In this document: one piece after another, positions 8,184 through 15,419 of the stretch
Layout of the letters: each line of letters starts with the position of its first letter
How positions within the stretch are numbered: the stretch's first letter is position 1
Assembly (NCBI GenBank): GCA_037720595.1
Contig: JBBJLW010000016.1
Location: 1-64,000, forward strand
DNA length: 64,000 nt
Direction: 5' to 3'
From: Gaiellasilicea sp037720595
GTDB taxonomy: Bacteria; Actinomycetota; Thermoleophilia; Gaiellales; Gaiellaceae
Made by a program: the position numbers and the translations under genes
The notes under the pieces: model-generated
What the model was told of the DNA's origin: nothing
Seen by the model: the letters and a program-made list of their open reading frames with translations, nothing else
Database searches by the model: none

Positions 8184-9230
8184 ATGCTCGCAGATCAGCT
8201 GGACTACATCGTCGGTGTCGATCCACACCGCGACTCGCACGCCGTCGCGGTCGTGCACGTCCGAAGCGGCGCGGTCGTCTTCGAGACGAACGTCGTCGCT
8301 AACAGCGACGGCTACGCACAGGCGCTGAAGCTCGTCGACCGGCACGCGCCATGCCGGCGTGCGTTCGCGGTTGAGGGGACAGGCTCGTTCGGTGCCGGTC
8401 TCACGCGTTTCCTGACCGAGCGGGGTGAGCGGGTGCTCGAGGTCGGCAGGCTGCGCCGGGAGCGCCGCTCCGGCGGCAAGAACGACGCGCTCGACGCTGT
8501 CCGTGCCGCTCGCAGCGTCCTCGCTGGGCAGCGGCCGGCGACGCCACGGGCGGGTGGTGAACGCCAGGCTTTGCAGGCCCTGGTGGCCGCACGAGAAGGA
8601 GCCGTGAACGCGAAGCGTGCCGGGCTCTGCCAGCTGCGCGATCTGCTGATCACAACCCCGGAGCCGGTGCGCAGCGAACTGCGGCCGCTCACGCGTGCAC
8701 GGCTTTTGCAGCGGCTTGCAGCAACCCGACCCGACGGTCGACGCGATCCAGAGTTGCGCGGCAGCATGCTGGCGCTGCGCTCGATCGCCCGACGGGTGCT
8801 GCAGCTGACCGCCGAAGAGCGTGAGCTCGCCCGCGAGATCGAAACGCTTACCCGCAAGCTCGCACCGCAACTGCTCGACCAGCCCGGCGTCGGTCCGCAC
8901 GCCGCAGCTCAGCTCGTCCTGTCGTGGTCACACCGCGGCCGGATCGAGTCGGAGGCCGCATTCGCAAGGCTCGCCGGCGCAGCACCGATCCCCGCCTCCT
9001 CCGGCCAGACAGTCCGCTACCGGCTCGACCGATCAGGCGACCGCAAACTCAACCGCGCACTGCACATGATCCTCGTCACGCGCAAGCGCTCACACCCCGC
9101 CACGATCGCCTACATCGAACGACGCGTGCAAGAAGGCAAGACCCGACGCGAAGCAAGCCGCTGCCTCAAGCGCTACCTCGCCCGCAGCCTCTACCGCCTC
9201 CTCGAACACGGAGCGCCACTGGCCACTTGA
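8184..9230 (+). CDS. IS110-family transposase (DEDD recombinase)
   Basis: 348 aa. The N-terminal RuvC-like DEDD domain shows D13 (VGVDPHRDSH), E64 (AVEGTGSFG), D101 and D104 (GGKNDALDA). The C-terminal transposase_20 domain contains the HhH-like segment QPGVGPHAAAQLVLSW and the motif LAGAAPIPASSGQT with the nucleophile-candidate Ser (S272/S273). All catalytic residues expected for the IS110 group are present and the frame is intact, so it may be active. ATG 8207 and others are possible, but the start at 8184 keeps D13 in a normal N-terminal position. Confidence 0.93.
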   Translation: MLADQLDYIVGVDPHRDSHAVAVVHVRSGAVVFETNVVANSDGYAQALKLVDRHAPCRRAFAVEGTGSFGAGLTRFLTERGERVLEVGRLRRERRSGGKNDALDAVRAARSVLAGQRPATPRAGGERQALQALVAAREGAVNAKRAGLCQLRDLLITTPEPVRSELRPLTRARLLQRLAATRPDGRRDPELRGSMLALRSIARRVLQLTAEERELAREIETLTRKLAPQLLDQPGVGPHAAAQLVLSWSHRGRIESEAAFARLAGAAPIPASSGQTVRYRLDRSGDRKLNRALHMILVTRKRSHPATIAYIERRVQEGKTRREASRCLKRYLARSLYRLLEHGAPLAT

Positions 9231-9295
9231 CAGACATAGAAGCATCACTGGCGCATGCCGGTGCCCTGGAGCCCCGCATCCCGCCGGCGTAGGTC

Positions 9296-9859
9296 TCACG
9301 GCACGACCCTGCGCATCACACAGTTCCTCTTGCCCTTGGGCCGCACATAGCTGAAGCCGGCCCGCTCGTACAGGGACCGGGTGCTGTTGTAGAGGACGGA
9401 CACCTTTTGGCCGCCGGTGTCGTGCGGGTACCCCTCCACAACTCCGCCGCCGGCCTGCGCAATCAGATCCACGGCACCACGCAGAGCGACCGCCGTCACG
9501 CCTTTGCGCCGGTACTTCTTGTCCACAAAGATGCAAGTGATCCTGTAGTCGGTCGGCCTGTCGAGAGCGGCCTCGTACTCCTTGCGGTGGTGGATGTTCG
9601 GCAGTTCCTCCGGGGTGCCGTACTGGCACCACGCCACTGCCTCATCACCGTCGAACACCAGCGCAGCGTGTGCGCGGCCCTCCTCGACCAACCGCTTCTT
9701 GAGGGCGTGGTTGCCCTCGGCGGTGAACGTCTTCTCGGCATGGAAGGTGTGGAACCAGGTGCACCAACAGCCACCGAACACACCGTTGTGCCGCTCGACG
9801 AGCCGCGCGAATGCGTCCCAGGTATTCGCATCGAGCGGCTTGACCACGTAGTCCGTCAT
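9296..9859 (-). CDS. GNAT family N-acetyltransferase
   Basis: 187 aa from ATG 9859, preceded by a good AAGGAG Shine-Dalgarno 6-7 nt upstream. The N-terminal part has the unusual Trp/Cys segment GVFGGCWCTWFHTF. The GNAT core follows: ITCIFVDKKYRRKGVTAVAL contains the acetyl-CoA loop, and LYNSTRSLYERAGFSYV is the closing beta-bulge and helix. The family is common in Actinomycetota, substrate unknown. The frame stays open far upstream, but that sequence is non-protein-like. It sits immediately right of the IS110 element and left of the Rep remnant. Confidence 0.8.
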   Translation of the reverse strand: MTDYVVKPLDANTWDAFARLVERHNGVFGGCWCTWFHTFHAEKTFTAEGNHALKKRLVEEGRAHAALVFDGDEAVAWCQYGTPEELPNIHHRKEYEAALDRPTDYRITCIFVDKKYRRKGVTAVALRGAVDLIAQAGGGVVEGYPHDTGGQKVSVLYNSTRSLYERAGFSYVRPKGKRNCVMRRVVP

Positions 9860-9990
9860 GGGATCTCCTTGGCTCTCGTGCGGGCTAGCGTAACGCGGCA
9901 CTTCGCGAGCCGTGAGCGCGAAGGGTCGAACGGAGGAACACCCCGTTTCTCTGGCGTCATTCGGGAACGCTCGCCCAGGCGATCGGCGCT

Positions 9991-10674
9991 TCAGGGAGCG
10001 TTCGGAGCTGCCACCACCGGGCCAAGAAGACGCAACACCAGGCCCTCCTGATCCTCGGTCATCTTCGGCATGTCGCAGAACCCCTTCCGTGCGGCCCACA
10101 CGCGCCGTGTCAGGCGAGAGACAGTCATCGTGACGCCGGAGAGCCGACTTAGCCACGGCGCGACGTAGAAGATCCGCTCTCCCGAATGCCGGAGAAGAAA
10201 CGCGGAGGCCCCCTCGCCCTTCGACAGGTACCTCCCGAGCTTCGACATATAGTGCCGCAGCCGACCTGCCTCGTATTTCCCCTGTTCCAGGAGAGCCCGC
10301 TCGTAGGTGGAGGTATGCCCGAGCCCCTGCGCATAGGCGGCAGACTTCAGCGACCGGAAGAACTCCCGAGCGAACGCCTTCTCCAGAGCCGTTGTGTGAC
10401 CGAGGACGAAGTGCAGATGCGGAACCCCTCGTGACTGATCCTCCAGCACCCACAGCAGCAGGCTAGGCCAGGCATCCTCCGCCCAGCCCTCCCGACGCAG
10501 CTGACGTATTGCCGCCGTCCGGGCCGTGTTCAACGTGTCACGTCGACGCGCCGACCACAGCCGCCGCTGATCCTCCGCGACTGACTCCAGTACACGACAT
10601 CCACCCGGCCCCGAGCACGGGACATCAGGCCCGTGGGAGCATTTCGTTTGATCCCACCACCACGGCTCCGCGCT
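9991..10674 (-). pseudogene. 5'-truncated HUH-type replication initiator (Rep-like)
   Basis: A minus-strand frame open from just below a stop at 10675-10677 encodes about 227 residues but has no ATG/GTG before TTG 10533. The upstream part is protein-like: a Cys cluster (C-x7-C-x5-C near 10641-10597) and RRLWSARRRDTLNTARTAA. The core has the His-hydrophobic-His HUH motif RGVPHLHFVLGH, then YMSKLGRYLSK, with Tyr in the position expected for rolling-circle Rep proteins, and a C-terminal helical region. It resembles actinobacterial plasmid or integrative-element Rep proteins. Loss of the N-terminus suggests decay of an integrated element. Expression from TTG 10533 (180 aa) would leave the HUH motif but not the Cys cluster. 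Confidence 0.6.
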
Positions 10675-10677
10675 TCA

Positions 10678-11268
10678 CGTCAGAACGCCCTGCAGAACCT
10701 TCGACTCCGTTCCGTAGACCTCGCAGTACGCGTCCAGCGCGCCGTGAACTACGGCCCGGAACGACGAAGCCCAGGACGGCCGAACCGCGTCACACCACCG
10801 ACGCCCACACGACCGACGCTCCCTTCGGATGACCTTCCCGCAATCACCTGGACACCACCGCTCAGAGCGGGATCGAGACCACTTCCGCGGATCGCGTCGA
10901 GAACAGCCTCACACCGCGCGAAAGCCTGGCGCTCCGCCGCCGTGTGTACGTGCCGATACCTCCCACGCCCCCGAGTCGTCCGTTCCCCTGACGCGGGAAG
11001 AGCCTTCGAGCGGGCCTCAAACGCCACCAGCTGGTCGGGATGAACGCGCTCAGACACCAAATCGCCCCAGGCACTCCCACCCGCATGGCGGTGCCGCTGT
11101 GGGTCGCATGCGACCCACGAACGCCACCGCCGCGACCCGACTGCGACCGCAAGCGCCAGGCTCGGTCGCAAACCGGCATCTTTTCCCGCGAAGCTTTTCG
11201 CACCCTTTCGCAGGCTTTGTCCCTGCGCAGCGCGATTTCTCGCGCCTCTTCGTACCTTCTCTGCAGAG
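10678..11268. other. Intergenic accessory DNA between Rep remnant and island left end
   Basis: About 590 bp with no gene I can support. A minus-strand frame (about 11040 to 10749) reads VSERVHPDQLVAFEARSKAL and looks weakly protein-like, but it runs into low-quality sequence at both ends and has no RBS. It is probably decayed element DNA. Under the island interpretation this is the stretch that lay downstream of the tmRNA gene before insertion. Confidence 0.4.
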
Positions 11269-11294
11269 TGGAGGCGGCGGGAATCGAACCCGCG
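11269..11294. repeat. Left attachment-site repeat (tmRNA 3'-end copy)
   Basis: 26 bp identical and in the same orientation as the tmRNA 3' end at 16774-16799 (T-arm and acceptor: GGTTCGATTCCCGCC on the minus strand). The bases beyond it (11295 onward) do not continue as tmRNA or as a canonical tRNA; the next stem-loop leaves only a 1-nt variable region. It is therefore read as the displaced half of an attachment site and not as a gene. Confidence 0.75.
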
Positions 11295-11412
11295 ACACGT
11301 TCCAATCGTGTGCGTAGGTGCCAAGTGCGGGATTCGGACGGCCTACGCTTCGTCGCGGCGACGCCGTAACGCACGAGGAAGTCGCGCACACGCAGCGTCA
11401 GTAGTGAGCCGA

Positions 11413-12411
11413 CTAGACGCCGCTGGGCGCGTCTCCGTACTGAAACAGCGCCTCCGTCAGCACCTCGCGCTGATCATCGGGCAGTGACGCCTCCGTGTAG
11501 TTCGGGACGACGACGAAGCTCGACGCCTGCCCTGCGGCCTGCTCGCCTGCCCAATGCCAGGAGTAGTTCGTGAAGAAGACGGCGCTGAACGGGTCCGGAT
11601 TCTCCTCGCTTGCGGGCCCGAGGTGCTCGAGTGCGGCCTCGTGGAGCTCACGCATCCAGTCCTCGAATGAACGCTGGCCGGCCTCGGGCAGGTTCAGGTC
11701 GATGCAGACGACGAAGGGCCGACCGTCCACCTCCTTCTCGAGCGCCGCGTCCATCAGATTCCCGACGTCGAGCTTGACAGTGTCCACCTCTGGCGCCTCG
11801 CCTGCGCGCCCGAGGATGCCAGGACGGTGGCGGCTCTTCGCCTCCACCGCGATCTCCGTCCCGATGGCCGGATGGCGTGCGATGAACTCGGGCAGGCGGC
11901 GGTCGGTTTCGGTGATCCAGTCGATCGTGTAGCCAGCGCGGGCAAAGACCGCGGCGACCGCGAGTTCGTAGCGAGCTCCCTGGAACTGGTCCGGGTGGCC
12001 GAGCCGCTTGAAGATCGGGTCACCGTCGGAGACGTACCCGTGGTGCAGGAGCGTGTAGACGTCGTAGGACAGGCAGATGAGCGGCCACAGCTCGCCGGCC
12101 GCCGTTGACGAGTAGACGCCCTCGGCCTCCTGCCGTTTGTCAATCGCCGAGCCACCTTTCCGGACCTCCATGAGCGCGTCCATCCACTGCGCGATCAAGT
12201 GCCGCTTCTCGGGCTCGAGCGCCCGCTGCTGCTCCGCCCACCCCGTGCCCAGGGCCTGAAGGAGCACGGCGACGTAGAACTCCTGTTTCGTCTCGTTCGG
12301 CGGCCGGAAGTGCAGCCGGCTGCCCACAGCGCGCACGCGCTTGCCCTGCCAGACAGCGTCGATCTCGAGGCGGCCGACGAGCCGGCCCTGGTCGTCACGG
12401 ATCGGGCTCAT
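11413..12411 (-). CDS. PD-(D/E)xK nuclease-like protein (island operon gene 4)
   Basis: 332 aa, no close family recognised. The centre has the layout of a PD-(D/E)xK nuclease core: E149 on a helix (GARYELAVAAVFARAGY), then P174-E175 (RRLPEF) and, 13 residues on, E190-A-K192 (EIAVEAKSRH). The C-terminal half contains a strand-rich region (GRPFVVCIDLNLPE, PFSAVFFTNYSWHW). The N-terminus has REDXX-like polar strands and no membrane segment. It is the last gene of a four-gene unit, 21 nt after the PIN-type gene. Together they suggest a nuclease-based defence module. The nuclease fold is inferred from motif spacing only. Confidence 0.6.
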   Translation of the reverse strand: MSPIRDDQGRLVGRLEIDAVWQGKRVRAVGSRLHFRPPNETKQEFYVAVLLQALGTGWAEQQRALEPEKRHLIAQWMDALMEVRKGGSAIDKRQEAEGVYSSTAAGELWPLICLSYDVYTLLHHGYVSDGDPIFKRLGHPDQFQGARYELAVAAVFARAGYTIDWITETDRRLPEFIARHPAIGTEIAVEAKSRHRPGILGRAGEAPEVDTVKLDVGNLMDAALEKEVDGRPFVVCIDLNLPEAGQRSFEDWMRELHEAALEHLGPASEENPDPFSAVFFTNYSWHWAGEQAAGQASSFVVVPNYTEASLPDDQREVLTEALFQYGDAPSGV

Positions 12412-12432
12412 GCTGGAACGGTAGTGGCTGAA

Positions 12433-13275
12433 CTAGGCGGCGACGGGTGCTGAGTTCCGAAAGTCGCGCAGCGTGAGGATGACGAGGTCCTTGATGAAGC
12501 CGTCGAGCCGCTTCGCCTTGCGTAGAGCCTCTGCCTGATGGTTCTCCGTGACAATCGCCTCTACGTACGGGGTTGCTGCCGAGATGACGATGTCGAACGC
12601 GTCCGAACGCGACGGCTTGCGCGTCGCGTCCGCGTAGAACTTGTGCCAGACCGTGTACGTGGTCGCCTTGAGGGATGGAAAGGCGGCCATCTCCACGGCT
12701 TCGTTGTTGTCGACAGCCTCTTCGGCGAAGCTCCGCTGACGCATAGCAAGCTGCGAGAAGGACGAGATCTCAACAAAGGCGCGGATCTCGGATCGACGAT
12801 ACGTCTCGGCTTCAGGCGGGAAATTGGCCACGAGGGACGTGACTCCCTCGACGATCCCGTCTTGAGAGGCATTCCAATAGCGCTCCTGCTCCCCGAACAC
12901 CTCGTCTTCCTCGGCGCGGCAGAGAACGCGCTCGAGATCCATCCCTTCACCGCCGAGTGGAGAGAAGCCGAGCAAGGATGGATCGATACGCGAGGGATCT
13001 GGATAGCAGCCCGTCTCCTCCTCCAAGAGCTGCTCGTGACTCTTCAGCATCATGCAGGGGATCATCCGGAATAGCTCGAGGAAGCGTCGGTAGACATCCG
13101 GGCTGCGACGCAGTTCGAGCACGGTGAAGAGCGAGAAGCACGGCACGAACGCCGGCTTGGCATCAATCGACCAGGTCAGGAAGTGACGAAGGACCTGCTC
13201 GCGCTTAACCATCTCGCTAAGCGCGTTTGTGTCGAGAAGACAAAGTCGATAGTCGGTGCCGTTGAGCGTCACCAT
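12433..13275 (-). CDS. Long PIN-domain nuclease-like protein (island operon gene 3)
   Basis: 280 aa. The N-terminus is a clear PIN start: LCLLDTNALSEMVK with D15, then E54 in FSLFTVLELRRS. The matching C-terminal PIN half appears only at about residues 220-250: SRSDAFDIVISAATPYVEAI with D225/D228, then VTENHQ with E244. Thus the four acidic metal ligands are present, but the domain is split by an insert of about 150 aa rich in charged residues, unlike VapC toxins (about 130 aa). PIN proteins are Mg-dependent RNases. No VapB-like antitoxin is beside it; the partner may be the neighbouring 194-aa or 332-aa protein. Confidence 0.68.
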   Translation of the reverse strand: MVTLNGTDYRLCLLDTNALSEMVKREQVLRHFLTWSIDAKPAFVPCFSLFTVLELRRSPDVYRRFLELFRMIPCMMLKSHEQLLEEETGCYPDPSRIDPSLLGFSPLGGEGMDLERVLCRAEEDEVFGEQERYWNASQDGIVEGVTSLVANFPPEAETYRRSEIRAFVEISSFSQLAMRQRSFAEEAVDNNEAVEMAAFPSLKATTYTVWHKFYADATRKPSRSDAFDIVISAATPYVEAIVTENHQAEALRKAKRLDGFIKDLVILTLRDFRNSAPVAA

Positions 13276-13338
13276 CGTTCAGACGGTACCCGCCGCGGTG
13301 GACACGAGAGTCGGCGGTGGCGATCGAAGACCAGACGA

Positions 13339-13923
13339 TCAATCCATCGGCGGATCGAACGTGCCGAGGTCGTCCTCGAGCCAGCCCGAGTAGAACCAGA
13401 CAAGCTTACGCTGCAGCTGCTGCGCCCCGCGGTATGCGAGCTGCGAGACCCGCTGACCCTCGAGGAACGCGTGGTGGAGCGTCACCGGCATGTACAGGAG
13501 CGCCACACTCTCCGGCAACGTGAACTCCAGATCGTCGGCGGCAAGCGGCGGCATGTACATGTAGTTGATCAGATGGTCGAAGCGCCGAAGGTCCGCGAGC
13601 GCCGTCTCCTTGACGACGCCGCGCTCGACGAGCTCCGCAAGCGGAATCACTGGCACGAGCGTTCGAACCGGGTGACCGTAGCCCGCCGCACCCTGAGCCC
13701 CGAGGGAGCAGCTCGGCGTGATCAGCATCGCCGGGCCGAACTCCAGCGGGCCGCTCAGGAAGCGTCGGCTGACTCCACCCTCTGCGTCGTCGACCACGAG
13801 CTCGTCGGCCGGCAACGGATACGCGAGCGGCACGTCGCGGAACAGGTCGCCCTGGCTGAGGAGCTCGACGCGATCACACTCGTAGTACTCAGCGTCGGAA
13901 GGTCGTTCGGGTCGCGGCGACAT
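13339..13923 (-). CDS. Island hypothetical protein (194 aa; operon gene 2)
   Basis: 194 aa, soluble. Starts MSPRPERPSDAEYYECDRVE, then LLSQGDLFRDVPLAYPLPA, and a buried-looking AMLITPSCSLGAQG loop at about residue 66. From memory, proteins with a GDxF-x-DVP start and an LTxxCxL loop occur beside restriction or defence genes in Actinomycetota, but I cannot assign a fold or activity. The second half has hydrophobic strands (ESVALLYMPVTLHHAFLEG) and a Trp-rich end (KLVWFYSGWLEDDLG). It lies 44 nt after the HTH gene and 63 nt before the PIN gene. Confidence 0.6.
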   Translation of the reverse strand: MSPRPERPSDAEYYECDRVELLSQGDLFRDVPLAYPLPADELVVDDAEGGVSRRFLSGPLEFGPAMLITPSCSLGAQGAAGYGHPVRTLVPVIPLAELVERGVVKETALADLRRFDHLINYMYMPPLAADDLEFTLPESVALLYMPVTLHHAFLEGQRVSQLAYRGAQQLQRKLVWFYSGWLEDDLGTFDPPMD

Positions 13924-13967
13924 CGGCGGGCCAGCCTATCGGCGGCCCCGGTCGACTTGTCCTGGCC

Positions 13968-14231
13968 TTACTCGGTGGCGTCGCCGAAGACGAGCCGGCC
14001 GCTGCGCTTGCGGCCGGGGTTCACGACTGGACCCTCGGTCGCGGGCGCCAGCTGCTCGAACATCTCGGCGCGCAGCCGCTCGACGTCCTGCGCAGCGAAC
14101 CGCCTGAAGCCGCTGCCGGGAAGGTGAACCGCGCGCAGCACACCGCGGCTCTCCCAATTGCGGATCGTGTTCTCGTGCACGCCGAACGCTCTGGCTGTGT
14201 CACGGACGTTGAGGAGTTCCTTGGTAGTCAT
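13968..14231 (-). CDS. MerR/excisionase-like HTH regulator (operon gene 1)
   Basis: 87 aa. Helix-turn-helix of the MerR/excisionase type: LLNVRDTARAFGVHENTIRN then WESRGVLRAVHLPGSGFRRF and AQDVERLRAEMFEQL, the wing and second helix. It has no long effector domain, so it resembles BldC/Xis-type small DNA-binding proteins. As first gene of the operon, with promoter elements and a direct repeat immediately upstream (14241-14286), it is a likely autoregulator of the nuclease genes, or the island's excisionase. ATG 14231 lies only 9 nt from the -10 box, giving a near-leaderless mRNA. Confidence 0.75.
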   Translation of the reverse strand: MTTKELLNVRDTARAFGVHENTIRNWESRGVLRAVHLPGSGFRRFAAQDVERLRAEMFEQLAPATEGPVVNPGRKRSGRLVFGDATE

Positions 14232-14240
14232 CGTTCACGG

Positions 14241-14286
14241 ACTATAGCGCTCGATGTCGCCTTTGTCGAGTATGTTGACTTTGTCT
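14241..14286 (-). promoter_or_regulatory. Promoter with direct repeat for the island nuclease operon
   Basis: On the minus strand: -35 TCGACA (14269-14264), 17-bp spacer, -10 TATAGT (14246-14241), then 9 nt to the ATG of the HTH gene. CTTTGTC occurs twice on the plus strand, at 14261-14267 and 14279-14285 (18-bp period), one copy overlapping the -35 box: an operator arrangement. The match is better than anything else between 14232 and 14579. The rest of that 348-bp gap holds no gene I can support. Confidence 0.6.
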
Positions 14287-14579
14287 ACTACCGCCTATCG
14301 TCCAGTGACGGCCGATCATCAAGCGGGAACCACCGCCATGACTAGCGAGACACAGATGCATCATTCGATGATGAGCTCCTCAGACCCGACTTCCAGCGGC
14401 GATCGGAACAGTTGGTCAACCCATCGTCATCGTTCCGATCGACGGGAGGCATCCGCGCTCCGTGAGACCGAGCTCAGTTTTCGGGAGGGCATTTCAGCAT
14501 CAGGATGCATCTGTGTGACTCCTGCTATCGAGGTGAGTTCGACGCCGCCGCTTCGGGCGAGTGGCGCCGTTCGTTCGAG

Positions 14580-15071
14580 CTACCGCTCGAGGCTGATTCC
14601 GCGGCTTCGTTCGTGCTCGAGCTCGATGAGCCGGCGGAGGCGGCGCAGCTTCTCGGAGTCTTCGTCGCGGCCAAGAGCGGCGAGCATCCGCGCGAGGTCA
14701 CCTGGTGATGCGACGGAGGGACGCACGCCCTGCCCCAACGGCTCGCGGTTCGCGGCGCGGCGGAGGTCGTCCCAGCCGCGCGTGCCCGCCGGCGTGGGGA
14801 CGATGGTCACGTCACCGAGCGGTGTTGTGACCGTCGTCGGCTCGCTGGGGTCGACGTCGGAAGCCGCAGCGCCGATCTCGTCGAGCGCGGCCGAGAGCCG
14901 GCGTAGGTTCTCCGGTCGCGTCGAGGGGGCGATGTCGATGCCGATCGTCGTCTCTCCGGTTCCATGGATGACGCGGGCGACGCCGCCGATGACGACGAAG
15001 GACACGTGGTGGCGTTCCAGAGCGGCGAGCACGCCCATCGGGTCGAACGATCTCGAGCGCGGTCGTGTCAC
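14580..15071 (-). CDS. Nucleotidyltransferase (AbiEii/MNT-like), likely toxin of a TA pair
   Basis: 163 aa, polymerase-beta-superfamily nucleotidyltransferase. GG motif and acidic strand: FVVIGGVARVIHGTGETTIG then IDIAP. In most relatives the strand reads T-x-D-x-DI; here the first Asp is Gly (GIDIAP), leaving a weakened metal site. The middle has TPLGDVTIVPTPAG with a further Asp. Partnered by 4-nt overlap (ATGA) with the upstream XRE gene, a known type of toxin-antitoxin or abortive-infection pair. Proteins of this type transfer nucleotides to tRNA or proteins; target here unknown. Confidence 0.72.
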   Translation of the reverse strand: MTRPRSRSFDPMGVLAALERHHVSFVVIGGVARVIHGTGETTIGIDIAPSTRPENLRRLSAALDEIGAAASDVDPSEPTTVTTPLGDVTIVPTPAGTRGWDDLRRAANREPLGQGVRPSVASPGDLARMLAALGRDEDSEKLRRLRRLIELEHERSRGISLER

Positions 15072-15358
15072 TTCGTGGTCGCTCTCAGGAGGTCATGGAA
15101 CCGTTCCTGGGGCGAGAGCCGGAGGTTCGCACGTAGCTCCGCGTCGTCGGCTTCATTCGTCGCGCGCGGCGCGACGGCGACGGAGAGCTCGAAGCCGCAC
15201 GCCTCGACGAGCTCCCGCAGTGTCTCGAAGCTCGGCTGCACCGCCCCGCGCTCCCAGCGTGCGATCTGAGCCCGGTCCTTTCCGACGCGGTCACCAAGCT
15301 CGCCCTGCGAGAGACCGGCAAGCAGTCGCGCCTCTCGAATCAGCAATCCACTCGTCAC
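15068..15358 (-). CDS. XRE-family HTH protein, likely antitoxin
   Basis: 96 aa. HTH_3 domain in the first 60 residues: IREARLLAGLSQGELGDRVG, then KDRAQIARWERGAVQPSFET; C-terminal tail ends NLRLSPQERFHDLLRATTK. This HTH plus LSPQER tail is typical of regulators partnered with nucleotidyltransferases, and the gene overlaps the downstream nucleotidyltransferase by 4 nt. GTG 15358 is the start. A 13-bp perfect palindrome (15362-15374) lies 3 bp upstream of it, the expected place for autorepression. Confidence 0.78.
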   Translation of the reverse strand: MTSGLLIREARLLAGLSQGELGDRVGKDRAQIARWERGAVQPSFETLRELVEACGFELSVAVAPRATNEADDAELRANLRLSPQERFHDLLRATTK

Positions 15359-15361
15359 GTC

Positions 15362-15374
15362 GCTAGATTCTAGC
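15362..15374. promoter_or_regulatory. Palindromic operator between XRE gene and integrase
   Basis: GCTAGA-T-TCTAGC, perfect 6-bp arms, in the 61-bp divergent gap between the XRE antitoxin start (15358) and the island integrase start (15420). It is the probable binding site of the XRE protein and could control both directions, linking TA expression to integrase expression. Confidence 0.5.
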
Positions 15375-15419
15375 CTCTGGGTTGATATCCTCCTACGGAA
15401 CGTTTATGTTACGTGCACC

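Larger units (their letters stand above)
7877..9250 (+). mobile_element. IS110-family insertion sequence (approximate ends)
   Basis: A single recombinase gene with a long 5' noncoding end and a short 3' end, no terminal inverted repeats visible and no evident target duplication: the IS110 arrangement. The left boundary is placed after the GNAT gene's 5' region and the right boundary within about 65 bp of the transposase stop, before the next minus-strand gene at 9296. Both are approximate; the core dinucleotide could not be assigned. Confidence 0.6.

Noticed and set aside
11269..11345. Apparent tRNA on the minus strand
   Set aside because: A T-arm and acceptor are present, but the variable loop is 1 nt and no matching 5' acceptor exists. 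It is the tmRNA repeat at the island's left end.
14505..14708. Plus-strand ORF starting MHLCDSCYRGEF
   Set aside because: CxxC start looks protein-like, but more than half lies antisense to the nucleotidyltransferase and it has no RBS.
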